DNA from: Flavobacterium sp. J27
GTDB lineage: Bacteria; Bacteroidota; Bacteroidia; Flavobacteriales; Flavobacteriaceae
Assembly: GCF_004303025.1 (NCBI RefSeq)
Contig: NZ_PJQW01000006.1
Location: forward strand, 198,185 to 262,184
DNA length: 64,000 nt
Direction of reading: 5' to 3'
The stretch's first letter is position 1; the number at the start of each line of letters is the position of its first letter. Under the pieces are notes generated by a model. It was not told the DNA's origin, made no database searches, and worked only from the letters and a program-made list of their open reading frames with translations. A program made the translations under genes and the position numbers. Shown here piece after piece: positions 1 to 8,156 of this stretch.

Positions 1-709
1 TGGTTACCGCCCAGTTTAGAAGTTGGTGCCAACTTACATTGGTTAGCGATAAAAATTCAGGAGCCAAAGTTGATTGAATGGCTTCATACCCTCCTACAGC
101 ATGATATGCCATTGGTATACCAATAAAAACCAAACCTGAAATTAAAATAATCCATTGAATGGTATCGGTATAAATTACCGCTTTTAAACCACCTACAGCT
201 GTATAAATAACTGCAATAGCTCCCATAATAAGAAGTGCCCATTGCAAATCCAAACCAGCAATAGTTGCAGAAGCTAATTTGGCTCCTGCCAAAACTTGTG
301 AACTGGTAAAACCAATGTAACCAATTGCAGAGATAATTCCAGCTAATAAAGCTACTTTTGGAGTGTAAAAATGATTGAAAATTTGAGGAAATGTGAAAAA
401 TTTGTGTTGATGTCCTAGTTTACTGACTTTAGGTATTAAAAGAACTGCACTTAGCCAAGCTCCAATTAATCCAGTGAACAACATCCAAGAGCCCGAAATC
501 CCCATAGTAAAACCTAAACCTCCCAAACCAATAGAGAAGCCACCACCTACATCGGTTGCCACTACCGATAAACCAATGTGCCAACTACTCATGTTGCGTC
601 CACTAACGTAAAAATCTTCTGAAGAGGTGTTTTTTTTGTAAAAATAAAAGCCTACACCTAGCATCACTAGCATGTAAACCACAAAGATTAAATAATCTAT
701 CGTGTGCAT
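1..709 (-). CDS. Sodium/solute symporter (SSS family), C-terminus outside window
   Basis: Reading the minus strand from the ATG at 707-709 gives an open frame to the window edge, about 236 residues, so the gene is cut at its 3' end. The protein starts MHTIDYLIFVVYMLVMLGVG, a first membrane helix, followed by the SSS-typical run with SEDFYVSGRNMSSW and a glycine-rich TM2 (VATDVGGGFSIGLGG). More hydrophobic helices follow, with GYIGFTSSQVLAGAKL and a segment resembling VYTAVGGLKAVIYTD. These are hallmarks of sodium-coupled solute symporters (SSS/SLC5) of the inner membrane. The substrate cannot be told from this part. No neighbour on the same strand links to it; downstream context is missing. 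Confidence 0.85.
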   Translation of the reverse strand, partial: MHTIDYLIFVVYMLVMLGVGFYFYKKNTSSEDFYVSGRNMSSWHIGLSVVATDVGGGFSIGLGGLGFTMGISGSWMLFTGLIGAWLSAVLLIPKVSKLGHQHKFFTFPQIFNHFYTPKVALLAGIISAIGYIGFTSSQVLAGAKLASATIAGLDLQWALLIMGAIAVIYTAVGGLKAVIYTDTIQWIILISGLVFIGIPMAYHAVGGYEAIQSTLAPEFLSLTNVSWHQLLNWAVT

Positions 710-893
710 TATATTCTCAATTTCAAATTTTGTTGCCTGTTTAGGATTTTCCTAAGGCCAGATGCAGTAAACTACTACAAATCGAATGATTAAAAAGAAA
801 GATTCTACATATAGAATCTTAATAGATGTTTATACGAAATAAACAAAATCACAAAGTGCAAAGGTACGAAAAAGGAATGGAAATGCCTAATTG

Positions 894-1029
894 AGTTGGT
901 GGTTGGTGGTTGTTGGTTGATGGTTGATGGTTGTTGGTTGATGGTTGATGGTTGTTGGTTGGTTGTTGGTTGTTGGTTGTTGGTTGTTGGTTGGTGATTG
1001 ATGGTTGATGGTTGATGGTTGTTGGTTGA
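894..1029. repeat. Heptamer tandem repeat (GGTTGNT), about 19 units
   Basis: Almost every 7 bases the sequence repeats GGTTGTT, GGTTGAT or GGTTGGT, for about 19 units. On the minus strand it reads AACCAAC/AACCATC. Open frames through it only encode asparagine, glutamine, proline and threonine and are repeat artefacts. It lies between the symporter gene and the next gene, with no hairpin. Slippage during replication probably changes its copy number. Confidence 0.9.
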
Positions 1030-1154
1030 CCGCATGTAAATCCCTAATATAAGTTCATTGCAAAAGTAAATTTAGATGAAAACTAATTTAAAAATAGACC
1101 ATTTTATTTATATGTTAATACTAAAGAAAAGGCAACCTGACAACACATCATAAA

Positions 1155-1183
1155 AATTCCTATTATATTTCATAATAGGAATT
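1155..1183 (-). terminator. Hairpin terminator after the 1227-1910 gene
   Basis: Twelve-base perfect inverted repeat AATTCCTATTAT / ATAATAGGAATT with a five-base loop, followed on the minus strand by TTTTT. It lies 43 bases after the stop of the upstream minus-strand gene. Confidence 0.75.
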
Positions 1184-1226
1184 GAGTTTGCAAACACTTT
1201 TGTTTACTAAAATGACTCGTTAAAGC

Positions 1227-1910
1227 TTAATATTTCTCTTTTTGAAAGCCCCAATCTCTTAATTCTTGTTTGTATGTATCAGGATAATTGGCTTTTATAG
1301 TATAAATAATGGCATTTAATCCTTTATTTAGATTTTTCTTTAAGATGTTTTTATCACCTACTTTAACCGAAACCTGACCATCTGTTGTTGTAGCTTCTTT
1401 TACTAAAACACTATATTGTTGTTGTAAGGAAGTCCAGAAAGCCAATCCAAATTCTTTGTCTTCAAACCCGTGCTCTGTTAGTGCGCTAATCATTAATTTT
1501 AAGGCTTCCACTCTTTTGTTTTTATCTGTTGGTAACAGGTAGCGATTGCCTTTGTGTTCAATACCAAAAGCTGCAAAATAGCTAGTACTGTTTTCTTTTT
1601 TATATTTATCTGTAATGTAACCCTTTACATAAGACAAATGCGTATCCATAGTTTTTTCTAAGGCTTCTAAAGTTTGTGTAATTTGTGGTCGCGTAGCACC
1701 TTTAGATAATCTAATGGATAGTGTGTTGTTGTAACTTGCTGCATCTGCCTGAAATTGTGCAACGGTTAACCATTTTAATGCTAACCAACTAGAAGCTGCC
1801 CATTTTTCACTTACTGTTGTAATGACATTACCGAAGTTAATATCGGCTACTGGAACGTTTCTAGTTTTACTCGGTTTTTCATTTTTGAAATTGTTTGCAT
1901 TTGTTTCCAT
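1227..1910 (-). CDS. Conserved-looking hypothetical protein, 227 aa
   Basis: I do not recognise a named domain. The protein is soluble, with no signal peptide or membrane helix. It begins with a polar, probably disordered segment (METNANNFKNEKPSKTRN). The middle is rich in hydrophobic and aromatic residues (EKWAASSWLALKWLTVAQF), followed by a helical stretch rich in Thr, Leu and Glu. The C-terminal half contains TIKANYPDTYKQELRDWGF. Codon use matches the genome and a terminator follows, so the gene is likely real. It stands alone, separated from its upstream neighbour by a repeat-bearing gap of about 530 bases. Function unknown. Confidence 0.7.
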   Translation of the reverse strand: METNANNFKNEKPSKTRNVPVADINFGNVITTVSEKWAASSWLALKWLTVAQFQADAASYNNTLSIRLSKGATRPQITQTLEALEKTMDTHLSYVKGYITDKYKKENSTSYFAAFGIEHKGNRYLLPTDKNKRVEALKLMISALTEHGFEDKEFGLAFWTSLQQQYSVLVKEATTTDGQVSVKVGDKNILKKNLNKGLNAIIYTIKANYPDTYKQELRDWGFQKEKY

Positions 1911-2072
1911 AAATACTGTATTTAATTTTAAATTAACGTAATACTAAGTTATATTTTGAGATAATAACAATAACAATGCCAAAAAGCTATTTAAAATTAC
2001 CCCAAAAAATTAGAGTAAGATGGTAACAAGTAGCTACCGTTTCTGCTTGTATAAAATCCTCGGAAAAAGCAC

Positions 2073-2240
2073 GTGTAGTTGCTACTAAAACAGTGCGTTT
2101 TGTGCAGGTAGCAGGTGTAGTTGATAGTAAAACAATGCGTTTCGTGTAGGTAGCAGCTGTAGTTGGTAGTAAAACACTGCGTTTGGTGTTGGTAGCAGGT
2201 TTAGTTGGTACTAAAACATTGCATTTTGAGTAGGTTGCAG
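2073..2240. repeat. Four 42-bp tandem repeats, coding-like but interrupted
   Basis: Four units of exactly 42 bp run without gaps: 2073-2114, 2115-2156, 2157-2198 and 2199-2240. A degenerate start of a fifth follows. The core is GTNGTTNNTANTAAAACA. The period is 14 codons. On the plus strand the units read as VVATKTVRFVQVAG-like repeats with TAG stops in units 2 and 4. On the minus strand three units stay open as CYLHKTHCFSSNYT-like repeats, with no usable start and a stop in the fourth. The rest of the 1911-2437 gap shows nothing else I can name. Confidence 0.85.
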
Positions 2241-2437
2241 GTGTACACTGTGTTGTTACATTTCGTTGAAGATGCGTATAGATTTTGGTAGGTTGTTATA
2301 TTGCTTAAAGTTAGGAGACTATGATTAACTAAAGTCGTGATTTGTAAATCTTTATGTTACTTCTTATGTTAATAATGTTGGGATAACTAATGATTAGATT
2401 TTAAATGTTTTATCAATGATTCAATTAAATTTGAGTT

Positions 2438-3145
2438 ATGGATAAAATTAAACAATCGTTAGAGTACATACAAAATCATTTAAATGTAATATTACTTGTT
2501 CCAACTGTATTAGGTGGTTTTTGGCAATTAATTGAATTAATGATTATTAATACTTCTTATGTGAGATTCTTTTCACTTACTCAAGTTGTAGCTGATGGTA
2601 TTATAATTTTGTTTATACTTGGAATACTAACATTTTCATATTTAGTAATTTTTTCTGAGAGTTTTGCTAAACCAAATTCCAAAGATTTATATGGGAAATT
2701 ATGGTTGAAAATATTATCATTTTTAGTTATTTTAATATTTATAATCTATATGTTATATGAGATTATAATTCATGATAATTATAGTACAATCTTATTTATT
2801 GTATCAATTATATTAATTATGATCTTATTTAAAGTATTAGGTGATATAGTATATTACCACTTTAAAAGAAGTATATCTAAATTTGCTTTAACTTTGTTTT
2901 CATCTTCTTTAATATTAATTTTTGCATCTAATATTGATAACTTCGGTAAAATGTTCCACAAGACTTATTTTATACCAGACGATCTTAAAAATATAGAAAA
3001 CATAGAATGTTACTTGGGTAAAAAGAAGAATGAATTTGAAATACTTTATTTAAACGATAATTACATTTTTGTTAAAGTTGTTAATTCGCAACAAGTTGAG
3101 ATTATAAAGTTTGAAGAGTTGCTTAATAAAGAAAATTGTGAATAA
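2438..3145 (+). CDS. Membrane protein of unknown family, 235 aa, paralog of 3151-3909
   Basis: Four or so hydrophobic helices are visible: about residues 15-32, 48-75, 88-110, 115-135 and 145-165. A soluble C-terminal tail of about 65 residues follows. The N-terminus VPTVLGGFWQLIEL followed by YVRFFSLTQVVADG is nearly the same as in the convergent neighbour, as is the tail (LNDNYIFVKVV, then EIIKFEELL). The two are therefore paralogs in inverted orientation, their stops only five bases apart. Very A+T rich. I know no function for this family; the pattern suggests an inner-membrane protein with a small cytoplasmic C-terminal domain. Confidence 0.7.
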   Translation: MDKIKQSLEYIQNHLNVILLVPTVLGGFWQLIELMIINTSYVRFFSLTQVVADGIIILFILGILTFSYLVIFSESFAKPNSKDLYGKLWLKILSFLVILIFIIYMLYEIIIHDNYSTILFIVSIILIMILFKVLGDIVYYHFKRSISKFALTLFSSSLILIFASNIDNFGKMFHKTYFIPDDLKNIENIECYLGKKKNEFEILYLNDNYIFVKVVNSQQVEIIKFEELLNKENCE

Positions 3146-3150
3146 TTAAT

Positions 3151-3909
3151 CTATTCAAACAAATTATCGAACTTTATAATCTTTATTTTTTCATTACCTT
3201 TTTTATCTATAATCGAATAAAATATATATTTATCATTTAAGTATTTTAAAGATATGGTAGTATTTGGATAGTTTGTTTTGATATCTTTTTCAATATCTTT
3301 TATATTAACCAAATTTTTCGGTAACAACATCTGCTTATTAAATTCATTGTAATAGATTTTTAAGTAATGAATGAATAACACAGTTATTATCATATATGTA
3401 TATATTTTTAATCTACTCTTTCTATTTATAGAAAAAATATTTTCAACGTGTTTCATACCTTTTAAATACGATGTATAACCAATAGCAACAATAATAATGT
3501 TAACTGGTAGGATAAACCAAATTACAACTATTGAATTAATGTTTTTTATAAAATAATTATTTGCAAATATTAATCCACAAATAATTACCCCTAATCCAAT
3601 TAAAGAAAATAAAAATGAATGAATTAAATTTGGTTTTTTAACTTCAAGAAATTCGCTTAATTTTTTATTTTCTTCATCTTCATTATTTTTTTTTGTTATT
3701 AAATTAAACCAAATTGTGCTTGCCAGTAATAATAGAATAACAATTAAAAATAATGCACCATCAGCAATTAATTGTGAAATCGAGAAAAATCTAATATATG
3801 ATAATGATATTCGACTTAATTCTATTAGTTGCCATATCGCTCCCAATAATGGAGGAACAGAGACTAATAAATTAAAATTATCTTTTATTAAATCAAAAAA
3901 ATTTTTCAT
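3151..3909 (-). CDS. Membrane protein of unknown family, 252 aa, paralog of 2438-3145
   Basis: This is the convergent partner of the previous gene. It has the same layout: an N-terminal helix with VPPLLGAIWQLIEL, the motif SYIRFFSISQLIADG, further hydrophobic segments near residues 52-72, 95-118, 125-148 and 170-185, and a polar tail with LNDKYIFYSII and KIIKFDNLFE. A charged loop with NNEDEENKK lies between the second and third helices. The stop codon is five bases from that of the partner. Coding similarity makes a 12-base perfect inverted repeat (3100-3111 / 3170-3181) that may also end both transcripts. Function unknown. Confidence 0.7.
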   Translation of the reverse strand: MKNFFDLIKDNFNLLVSVPPLLGAIWQLIELSRISLSYIRFFSISQLIADGALFLIVILLLLASTIWFNLITKKNNEDEENKKLSEFLEVKKPNLIHSFLFSLIGLGVIICGLIFANNYFIKNINSIVVIWFILPVNIIIVAIGYTSYLKGMKHVENIFSINRKSRLKIYTYMIITVLFIHYLKIYYNEFNKQMLLPKNLVNIKDIEKDIKTNYPNTTISLKYLNDKYIFYSIIDKKGNEKIKIIKFDNLFE

Positions 3910-3979
3910 TTAAAAACTAATATTAAATAAATTAATACCCTATCAACAACTGTTGAAATATAAAATTTTGAATTCATAA

Positions 3980-4420
3980 TTAGTTAATTGTTTTTAATTC
4001 ATCTTCTGGAAGAGCAAATTCTTCAATTCCATCTGGATGAGTTCTAACCCACCAAGCACAACTTTGCAGAAGATTTACATCATGTCTTCTTAGTAAGATA
4101 ACTCTTTGAAAAGTAAATTTATTTAATAAAATATCGCCCTCAGAAAATTTACTTTTATTTTTGAAAAAAGCTTTATCTAAACGTTCAATTGTTTCAATCT
4201 TTGGTCTTTTATTAATTACAAAATCTGAATAAATATCATCTATAAATGTTTTTGAATAGTAACTTATAGGAGGTCTTCCATATTTAGCTTTTGTAAATTC
4301 AACATATTTATCTAGTTCTAAATTATAATTGTCTACAGTTTCTTCAAAATTCGTTAATGTATGATGCAACATTTTATATTCTATAAGTAGACTTTCTTTG
4401 ATAACACTTCTTTTATGCAT
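3980..4420 (-). CDS. Hypothetical protein, 146 aa, second gene of a two-gene operon
   Basis: No family recognised. The protein is soluble and mostly charged, with a likely helical N-terminal half (SLLIEYKMLHHTLTNFEETV, then NYNLELDKYVEFTKAKYG). The C-terminal part has FTFQRVILLRRHDVNLLQSC and WWVRTHPDGIEEFALPEDEL. Its ATG is two bases after the stop of the upstream gene at 4423-4734, so the two are probably translated together. Low G+C and lack of relatives among the neighbours fit an accessory pair. A toxin-antitoxin role was considered, but nothing in either protein supports it. Confidence 0.6.
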   Translation of the reverse strand: MHKRSVIKESLLIEYKMLHHTLTNFEETVDNYNLELDKYVEFTKAKYGRPPISYYSKTFIDDIYSDFVINKRPKIETIERLDKAFFKNKSKFSEGDILLNKFTFQRVILLRRHDVNLLQSCAWWVRTHPDGIEEFALPEDELKTIN

Positions 4421-4422
4421 AA

Positions 4423-4734
4423 TTAATTTTCAAAACTTATTTCTACTATACAGTCAACTTGATTAGTGTTTTTAAATTTAATTTTAGCATTAAGGTTATA
4501 AGCAGTTAATATAAAAGGATTCCAGTTTTCGTCCATATTACTAGAGTTAAATGTAGTTGCTAGGACACTTACTAACTCATCATTAGAAATAACAGGGATT
4601 GAATATTCTACCCATTTATTTATTTCATTTTTAACAGTGTTTGTTAGTAATTGATTTGTTTGAATAACAACAGTTTTCTGATCATTTATAATTTTAGCAA
4701 GATCTGAGGGGGTTAGTTTATTATAGTCTAACAT
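4423..4734 (-). CDS. Hypothetical protein, 103 aa, first gene of a two-gene operon
   Basis: Small soluble protein without a recognised domain. It starts MLDYNKLTPSDLAKIINDQK and ends in a beta-rich stretch (AKIKFKNTNQVDCIVEISFEN). No signal peptide, membrane helix or cysteine motif. It is followed after two bases by the 146-aa gene on the same strand. It is divergent from yifB, with 133 bases between the starts, so the shared gap must hold both promoters. Confidence 0.6.
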   Translation of the reverse strand: MLDYNKLTPSDLAKIINDQKTVVIQTNQLLTNTVKNEINKWVEYSIPVISNDELVSVLATTFNSSNMDENWNPFILTAYNLNAKIKFKNTNQVDCIVEISFEN

Positions 4735-4825
4735 ATTTATTATGATATAGTTATTTACAAATATAAAATTATTTTTTGTTTGACTTAATATTAAATACTA
4801 ATGTAGTAACTTTTAAAATCTTTTC

Positions 4826-4833
4826 TATATTTG
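4826..4833 (+). promoter_or_regulatory. Candidate -7 box (TATATTTG) for yifB
   Basis: TATATTTG matches the Bacteroidota TAnnTTTG element and ends 34 bases before the yifB ATG. No strong -33 TTTG is seen at the usual distance. Confidence 0.5.
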
Positions 4834-4867
4834 TATCTATTATAAGCCAAAATTAAAAGTACACGCC

Positions 4868-6403
4868 ATGTTAGTAAAAGTATTCGGTAGTGCCGTTTTC
4901 GGTGTCGAAGCTACCACCATTACCGTTGAGGTAAATATTGATAAAGGAATAGGCTACCACTTGGTAGGATTACCCGATTCTGCGATAAAAGAAAGTAGTT
5001 ATCGCATTGCTGCAGCTCTTAAAAACAACAACTATTCGTTACCTGGAAAAAAGATTACCATTAATATGGCACCTGCCGATTTACGCAAGGAAGGTTCAGC
5101 CTATGATTTAACCTTAACAGTAGGTATTTTAGCTGCTTCTGGACAAATAAAAACCGACTTTATCACAGATTATATCATTATGGGAGAACTGTCGCTCGAT
5201 GGTGGTTTACAACCTATAAAAGGGGCTTTGTCTATCGCTATTAAGGCAAAAGAAGAAGGGTTTAAAGGCGTAATTTTACCCATACAAAATGTAAAAGAAG
5301 CGGCAGTTGTCGATGGGATAGAAGTGTATGGTGTGGAAAATGTAGTGCAAGTGATTGATTTCTTTGATGGGAAAGAAGGTTTGTTGCCTACAGTAATTGA
5401 TTGTCAGGAAGAATTTCATAAAACCTTGGCTTTCCCCGAATTTGATTTTTCAGATGTTAAAGGACAAGAAAGTATTAAAAGATGTATGGAAATTGCCGCT
5501 GCTGGTGGGCATAATATTATTTTAATCGGTCCGCCTGGTTCAGGAAAAACGATGCTTGCGAAACGATTACCTAGTATTTTGCCACCTATGAGCATGCAGG
5601 AAGCATTGGAAACGACTAAAATTCATTCGGTAGCAGGAAAAGTAAAAGAAACAGGTTTGCTAACTCAAAGGCCTTTTCGTTCACCCCATCATAGTGCTAG
5701 TTCGGTTTCTTTGGTAGGAGGCGGTAGTTATCCGCAACCTGGAGAAATATCTTTGGCACATAATGGGGTTTTGTTTTTAGATGAATTACCCGAATTTAAA
5801 CGGGAAGTTTTAGAAGTAATGCGACAACCTTTAGAAGATAGAGAAGTCACTATTTCGAGAGCTAAATTTACTATTACGTATCCGTCTTCCTTTATGTTAG
5901 TGGCTAGTATGAATCCAAGTCCGGGTGGTTATTTTAATGATCCCGATGCTCCAGTAGCTACGAATCCCATGGAAATGCAACGTTATTTGAGTAAAATTTC
6001 GGGTCCGTTGTTAGATCGGATTGATATTCATATAGAAGTAACTCCTGTTCCTTTTGAAAAACTATCAGATACAAGGAAAGCGGAAAGCAGTGCAGAAATT
6101 AGAGCAAGAGTCACACGAGCGAGAAGTATTCAAACCGAACGATTTCATGATTATACTCATATTCATTATAATGCGCAATTGAGTAGTAAATTGATTCGGA
6201 TGTATTGTGTGTTAGATGAAGTGTCTTTACAACTCTTAAAAACAGCTATGGAACGGTTGAATTTATCAGCTAGAGCTTATGATCGCATTTTAAAAGTTTC
6301 GCGTACTATTGCTGATTTAGATGATTCCGAAAATATACAATCACAACATATAGCGGAAGCCATACAATATCGAAGTTTGGATAGAGACGGATGGTTAGGT
6401 TAA
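4868..6403 (+). CDS. yifB: YifB/ComM-family magnesium-chelatase-like AAA+ ATPase
   Basis: 511 residues, the normal length for YifB/ComM. The N-terminal ChlI-like domain (residues 1-170) starts [20 protein letters not shown] and has [20 protein letters not shown]. The AAA+ core has Walker A GPPGSGKT near residue 221, [11 protein letters not shown] (Walker B) near 300 and the sensor segment SMNPSPGGY. The Mg_chelatase C-terminal lid has [19 protein letters not shown]. In gamma-proteobacteria ComM is a hexameric helicase that helps integrate incoming DNA at branched junctions. In Bacteroidota the role is assumed from family membership. It stands as a single gene. Confidence 0.95.
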   Translation: MLVKVFGSAVFGVEATTITVEVNIDKGIGYHLVGLPDSAIKESSYRIAAALKNNNYSLPGKKITINMAPADLRKEGSAYDLTLTVGILAASGQIKTDFITDYIIMGELSLDGGLQPIKGALSIAIKAKEEGFKGVILPIQNVKEAAVVDGIEVYGVENVVQVIDFFDGKEGLLPTVIDCQEEFHKTLAFPEFDFSDVKGQESIKRCMEIAAAGGHNIILIGPPGSGKTMLAKRLPSILPPMSMQEALETTKIHSVAGKVKETGLLTQRPFRSPHHSASSVSLVGGGSYPQPGEISLAHNGVLFLDELPEFKREVLEVMRQPLEDREVTISRAKFTITYPSSFMLVASMNPSPGGYFNDPDAPVATNPMEMQRYLSKISGPLLDRIDIHIEVTPVPFEKLSDTRKAESSAEIRARVTRARSIQTERFHDYTHIHYNAQLSSKLIRMYCVLDEVSLQLLKTAMERLNLSARAYDRILKVSRTIADLDDSENIQSQHIAEAIQYRSLDRDGWLG

Positions 6404-6513
6404 ATTTGTAATGGAATACCAGCGGTAGCTCGTGTTATAGTTTTGATAAGATAACTATATTTTTTGGGTTAATAGCAGTGTTTTCTTTGATTTTGAGCGC
6501 AAGGGTATTGTTA

Positions 6514-6573
6514 TGCGATAAAGAGATAGTAATTTTTATCGCAGGTGTTGTTTTTGGACGGTTATTTGTCCAA
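6514..6573. terminator. Two hairpins between convergent yifB and the 80-aa gene
   Basis: First hairpin TGCGATAAA / TTTATCGCA (6514-6543), then TTGGAC / GTCCAA (6554-6573). Both lie in the 194-base gap between two converging genes. Neither has a long T-run on the plus strand, so termination is a guess from position. Confidence 0.4.
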
Positions 6574-6597
6574 TTTGCATTACGAGAATAATTTTTT

Positions 6598-6840
6598 TTA
6601 AGCAGTTTGGCGTTGATGTCTTCTGTGGCAAAAATCCATTACCGTAACATTTACGTCTTTTAATTCTGGAGTTAGAATACTTTTTACGCCTTTATAGTTG
6701 TTTGTTAATTCTAAACCACAGCATTTGCATTGGTATTCTTTAATGTATTCGGTTACATTCTTGGTAGTCACTAGCTTATGACCAAATACTTTACACTTCG
6801 CTTCTTTAACGAAGGTAATGCCTTGTAGTAGTATATTCAT
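6598..6840 (-). CDS. Small cysteine-rich protein, possible zinc ribbon, 80 aa
   Basis: The sequence has CKVFGHKL near residue 17 and YQCKCCGLEL near residue 36. This pairing of a CKxFGHK motif with a later CxxC resembles the short DUF1660-type proteins often seen near prophages, which probably bind zinc. The tail HRRHQRQTA is basic. Seen: Cys/His spacing and length. Inferred: metal binding. A pair of 15-base direct repeats spaced 21 bp lies upstream at 6870-6905, so the gene may be tightly regulated. No phage genes are nearby. Confidence 0.6.
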   Translation of the reverse strand: MNILLQGITFVKEAKCKVFGHKLVTTKNVTEYIKEYQCKCCGLELTNNYKGVKSILTPELKDVNVTVMDFCHRRHQRQTA

Positions 6841-6869
6841 AATCAGAGTTTTAGTTTCTCTGCTAATGT

Positions 6870-6905
6870 AATAAAAAAATCGATAAACGCAATAAAAAAA
6901 TCGAT
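6870..6905 (-). promoter_or_regulatory. 15-bp direct repeats, 21-bp period, upstream of the 80-aa gene
   Basis: AATAAAAAAATCGAT occurs at 6870-6884 and again at 6891-6905, a spacing of two helical turns. They lie 30-65 bases upstream of the minus-strand start at 6840. This looks like a two-site operator. The remainder of the 6841-7182 gap holds only the terminator below and A+T-rich sequence. Confidence 0.6.
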
Positions 6906-6959
6906 TAAATGTAAGTTAAGATAAAAAATGACCTATTAAAATGTTAAAATTGCTTCAAA

Positions 6960-7003
6960 AAAAATGCGTTATACCAGTTATAATAAGGGTTGAGCGCATT
7001 TTT
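6960..7003 (-). terminator. Terminator after the DUF2306-like gene
   Basis: AAAAATGCG / CGCATTTTT inverted repeat with a 26-base loop. On the minus strand the 3' arm runs into eight T residues. It lies 180 bases beyond the stop of the 7183-7830 gene. Confidence 0.5.
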
Positions 7004-7182
7004 ATTTGTAAGATATTTTTTTTGTAAATGATTGATTTTTAGATGTAATTTGTCGTTTTTATGCTTTTTTTTAGTGTTTTTGTCTATACTATTGTATTCC
7101 TATTTAATTTTTTTTAGTTAAAATCTTCTTTTTTATACTTTATCTGTTGCAAAATGAAAGCAACTGTTCTTCTTTTTATTAA

Positions 7183-7830
7183 TTATTTTGCTATTAATCT
7201 TGTTTTAGGTTTCATTTTTCTATTCCAATAGATAATATACAAAGTGCCTACAATTGAAGGAACAATCCAACTTAGTATAGACCCTAAGCTTAAACCTGCC
7301 ACAATAAATGCTGTTACCGATGCAATGAACGCACCTACCATTTTACCAATATGTTGGGCTAGCCAATTCTTCTTATGTAGTAAATTAAAAAAGATAAAAT
7401 CTTTGGTAGACATAAAAAGACCAAATGCACCAAAGAATACAAATAAAAAACTTTGTGATAGTGCGTTAATCATACCATAGATACCAAAAAGTAGCATTAC
7501 AATTGCTGCTAAAAACATAGTTCCAGAAATTATTTTATCTATAAAATCTGCTTTAGATTTTGTTTTAAAAGTTAATACTCTGTTCCCTGAAATCACTAAA
7601 TAAATAGTAAAAAAACCAATTAAAAATAAAAAGGGATTTTCATGTTTAGGCATGCATGCAATGAATAAAGATAATAAACAACTTCCAAACATACTTACAG
7701 AGAAAAGTTTGCCCATTTTTTGATGCGGTTTACTGCCTTTTTTTAATATAATGCTAGCTAACCCAGCTAGTAACCCTATTGCTCCTAAAAATGCGTGACT
7801 GTAAATTAAGATTTGAATTGTTGCTTCCAT
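7183..7830 (-). CDS. DUF2306-like membrane protein, 215 aa
   Basis: Six or seven hydrophobic segments cover nearly the whole length. The N-terminus IYSHAFLGAIGLLAGL followed by LKKGSKPHQKMGKLF has the paired His and Gly-Lys pattern of DUF2306-type membrane proteins. A second histidine, in LAQHIGKMVGAF, lies near residue 160. Function of the family is not established; histidines at helix ends have led to guesses about heme or quinone contact. The gene is monocistronic. A decayed SMR transporter fragment and a Crp/Fnr regulator lie upstream. Confidence 0.6.
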   Translation of the reverse strand: MEATIQILIYSHAFLGAIGLLAGLASIILKKGSKPHQKMGKLFSVSMFGSCLLSLFIACMPKHENPFLFLIGFFTIYLVISGNRVLTFKTKSKADFIDKIISGTMFLAAIVMLLFGIYGMINALSQSFLFVFFGAFGLFMSTKDFIFFNLLHKKNWLAQHIGKMVGAFIASVTAFIVAGLSLGSILSWIVPSIVGTLYIIYWNRKMKPKTRLIAK

Positions 7831-7907
7831 GATTGTTTTATTTTTCAGTAAAACTATGATGAAAGGAATTGTTTTTCAATTAGCAGTATCCCAATTGTCG
7901 ATTTTTA

Positions 7908-8000
7908 TGGACGAATTGTTTTTTGGTTGTTAGCTTTACTTAAACAATAAGTAAACCCAGCTTCGAATAAACCTGCAATGATAAAAATTGTTGTGTTACT
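7908..8000 (-). pseudogene. Remnant of an SMR efflux transporter (N-terminal fragment)
   Basis: The minus-strand frame reads NTTIFIIAGLFEAGFTYCLS then KANNQK before a TAA at 7905-7907. It has no start codon (a TGA precedes it at 8001-8003). It lines up with the intact SMR protein at 40504-40833, whose N-terminus is NWVILIIAGLFEVGFAYCLG then KAKQTT. Only about the first transmembrane helix, with the essential Glu of the SMR family, is left. The adjacent Crp/Fnr regulator has relatives beside the intact SMR gene. The rest of the 7831-8156 gap shows no other coding remnant. Confidence 0.75.
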
Positions 8001-8144
8001 TCAATGGTTCCGAATACATTTATCTGAAATACTTTTTAGCGTTTTCTATACTTGCTGAAGAAGCTTCTTGTTTTTATGTACAAAAATACGAACCCTTTTG
8101 CGATCATTTTATCCAATAGCAAAAACTAAATTGTAGTATTATTG

Positions 8145-8152
8145 TAACTTTG
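8145..8152 (+). promoter_or_regulatory. -7 box TAACTTTG, four bases before the Crp/Fnr ATG
   Basis: TAACTTTG fits TAnnTTTG exactly and is followed by TTTA and the ATG at 8157. A start of transcription 4-7 bases after the box would fall on the ATG itself, so the mRNA may lack a leader. Confidence 0.6.
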
Positions 8153-8156
8153 TTTA

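Noticed and set aside
805..1035. Asn/Gln/Pro/Thr-rich reading frame on the minus strand
   Set aside because: It is only the translation of the heptamer tandem repeat.
2073..2240. CRISPR array
   Set aside because: The 42-bp units are contiguous with no spacers, and there are no cas genes.
3980..4734. Toxin-antitoxin pair
   Set aside because: Two small co-oriented genes, but neither has a known toxin fold or DNA-binding antitoxin motif.
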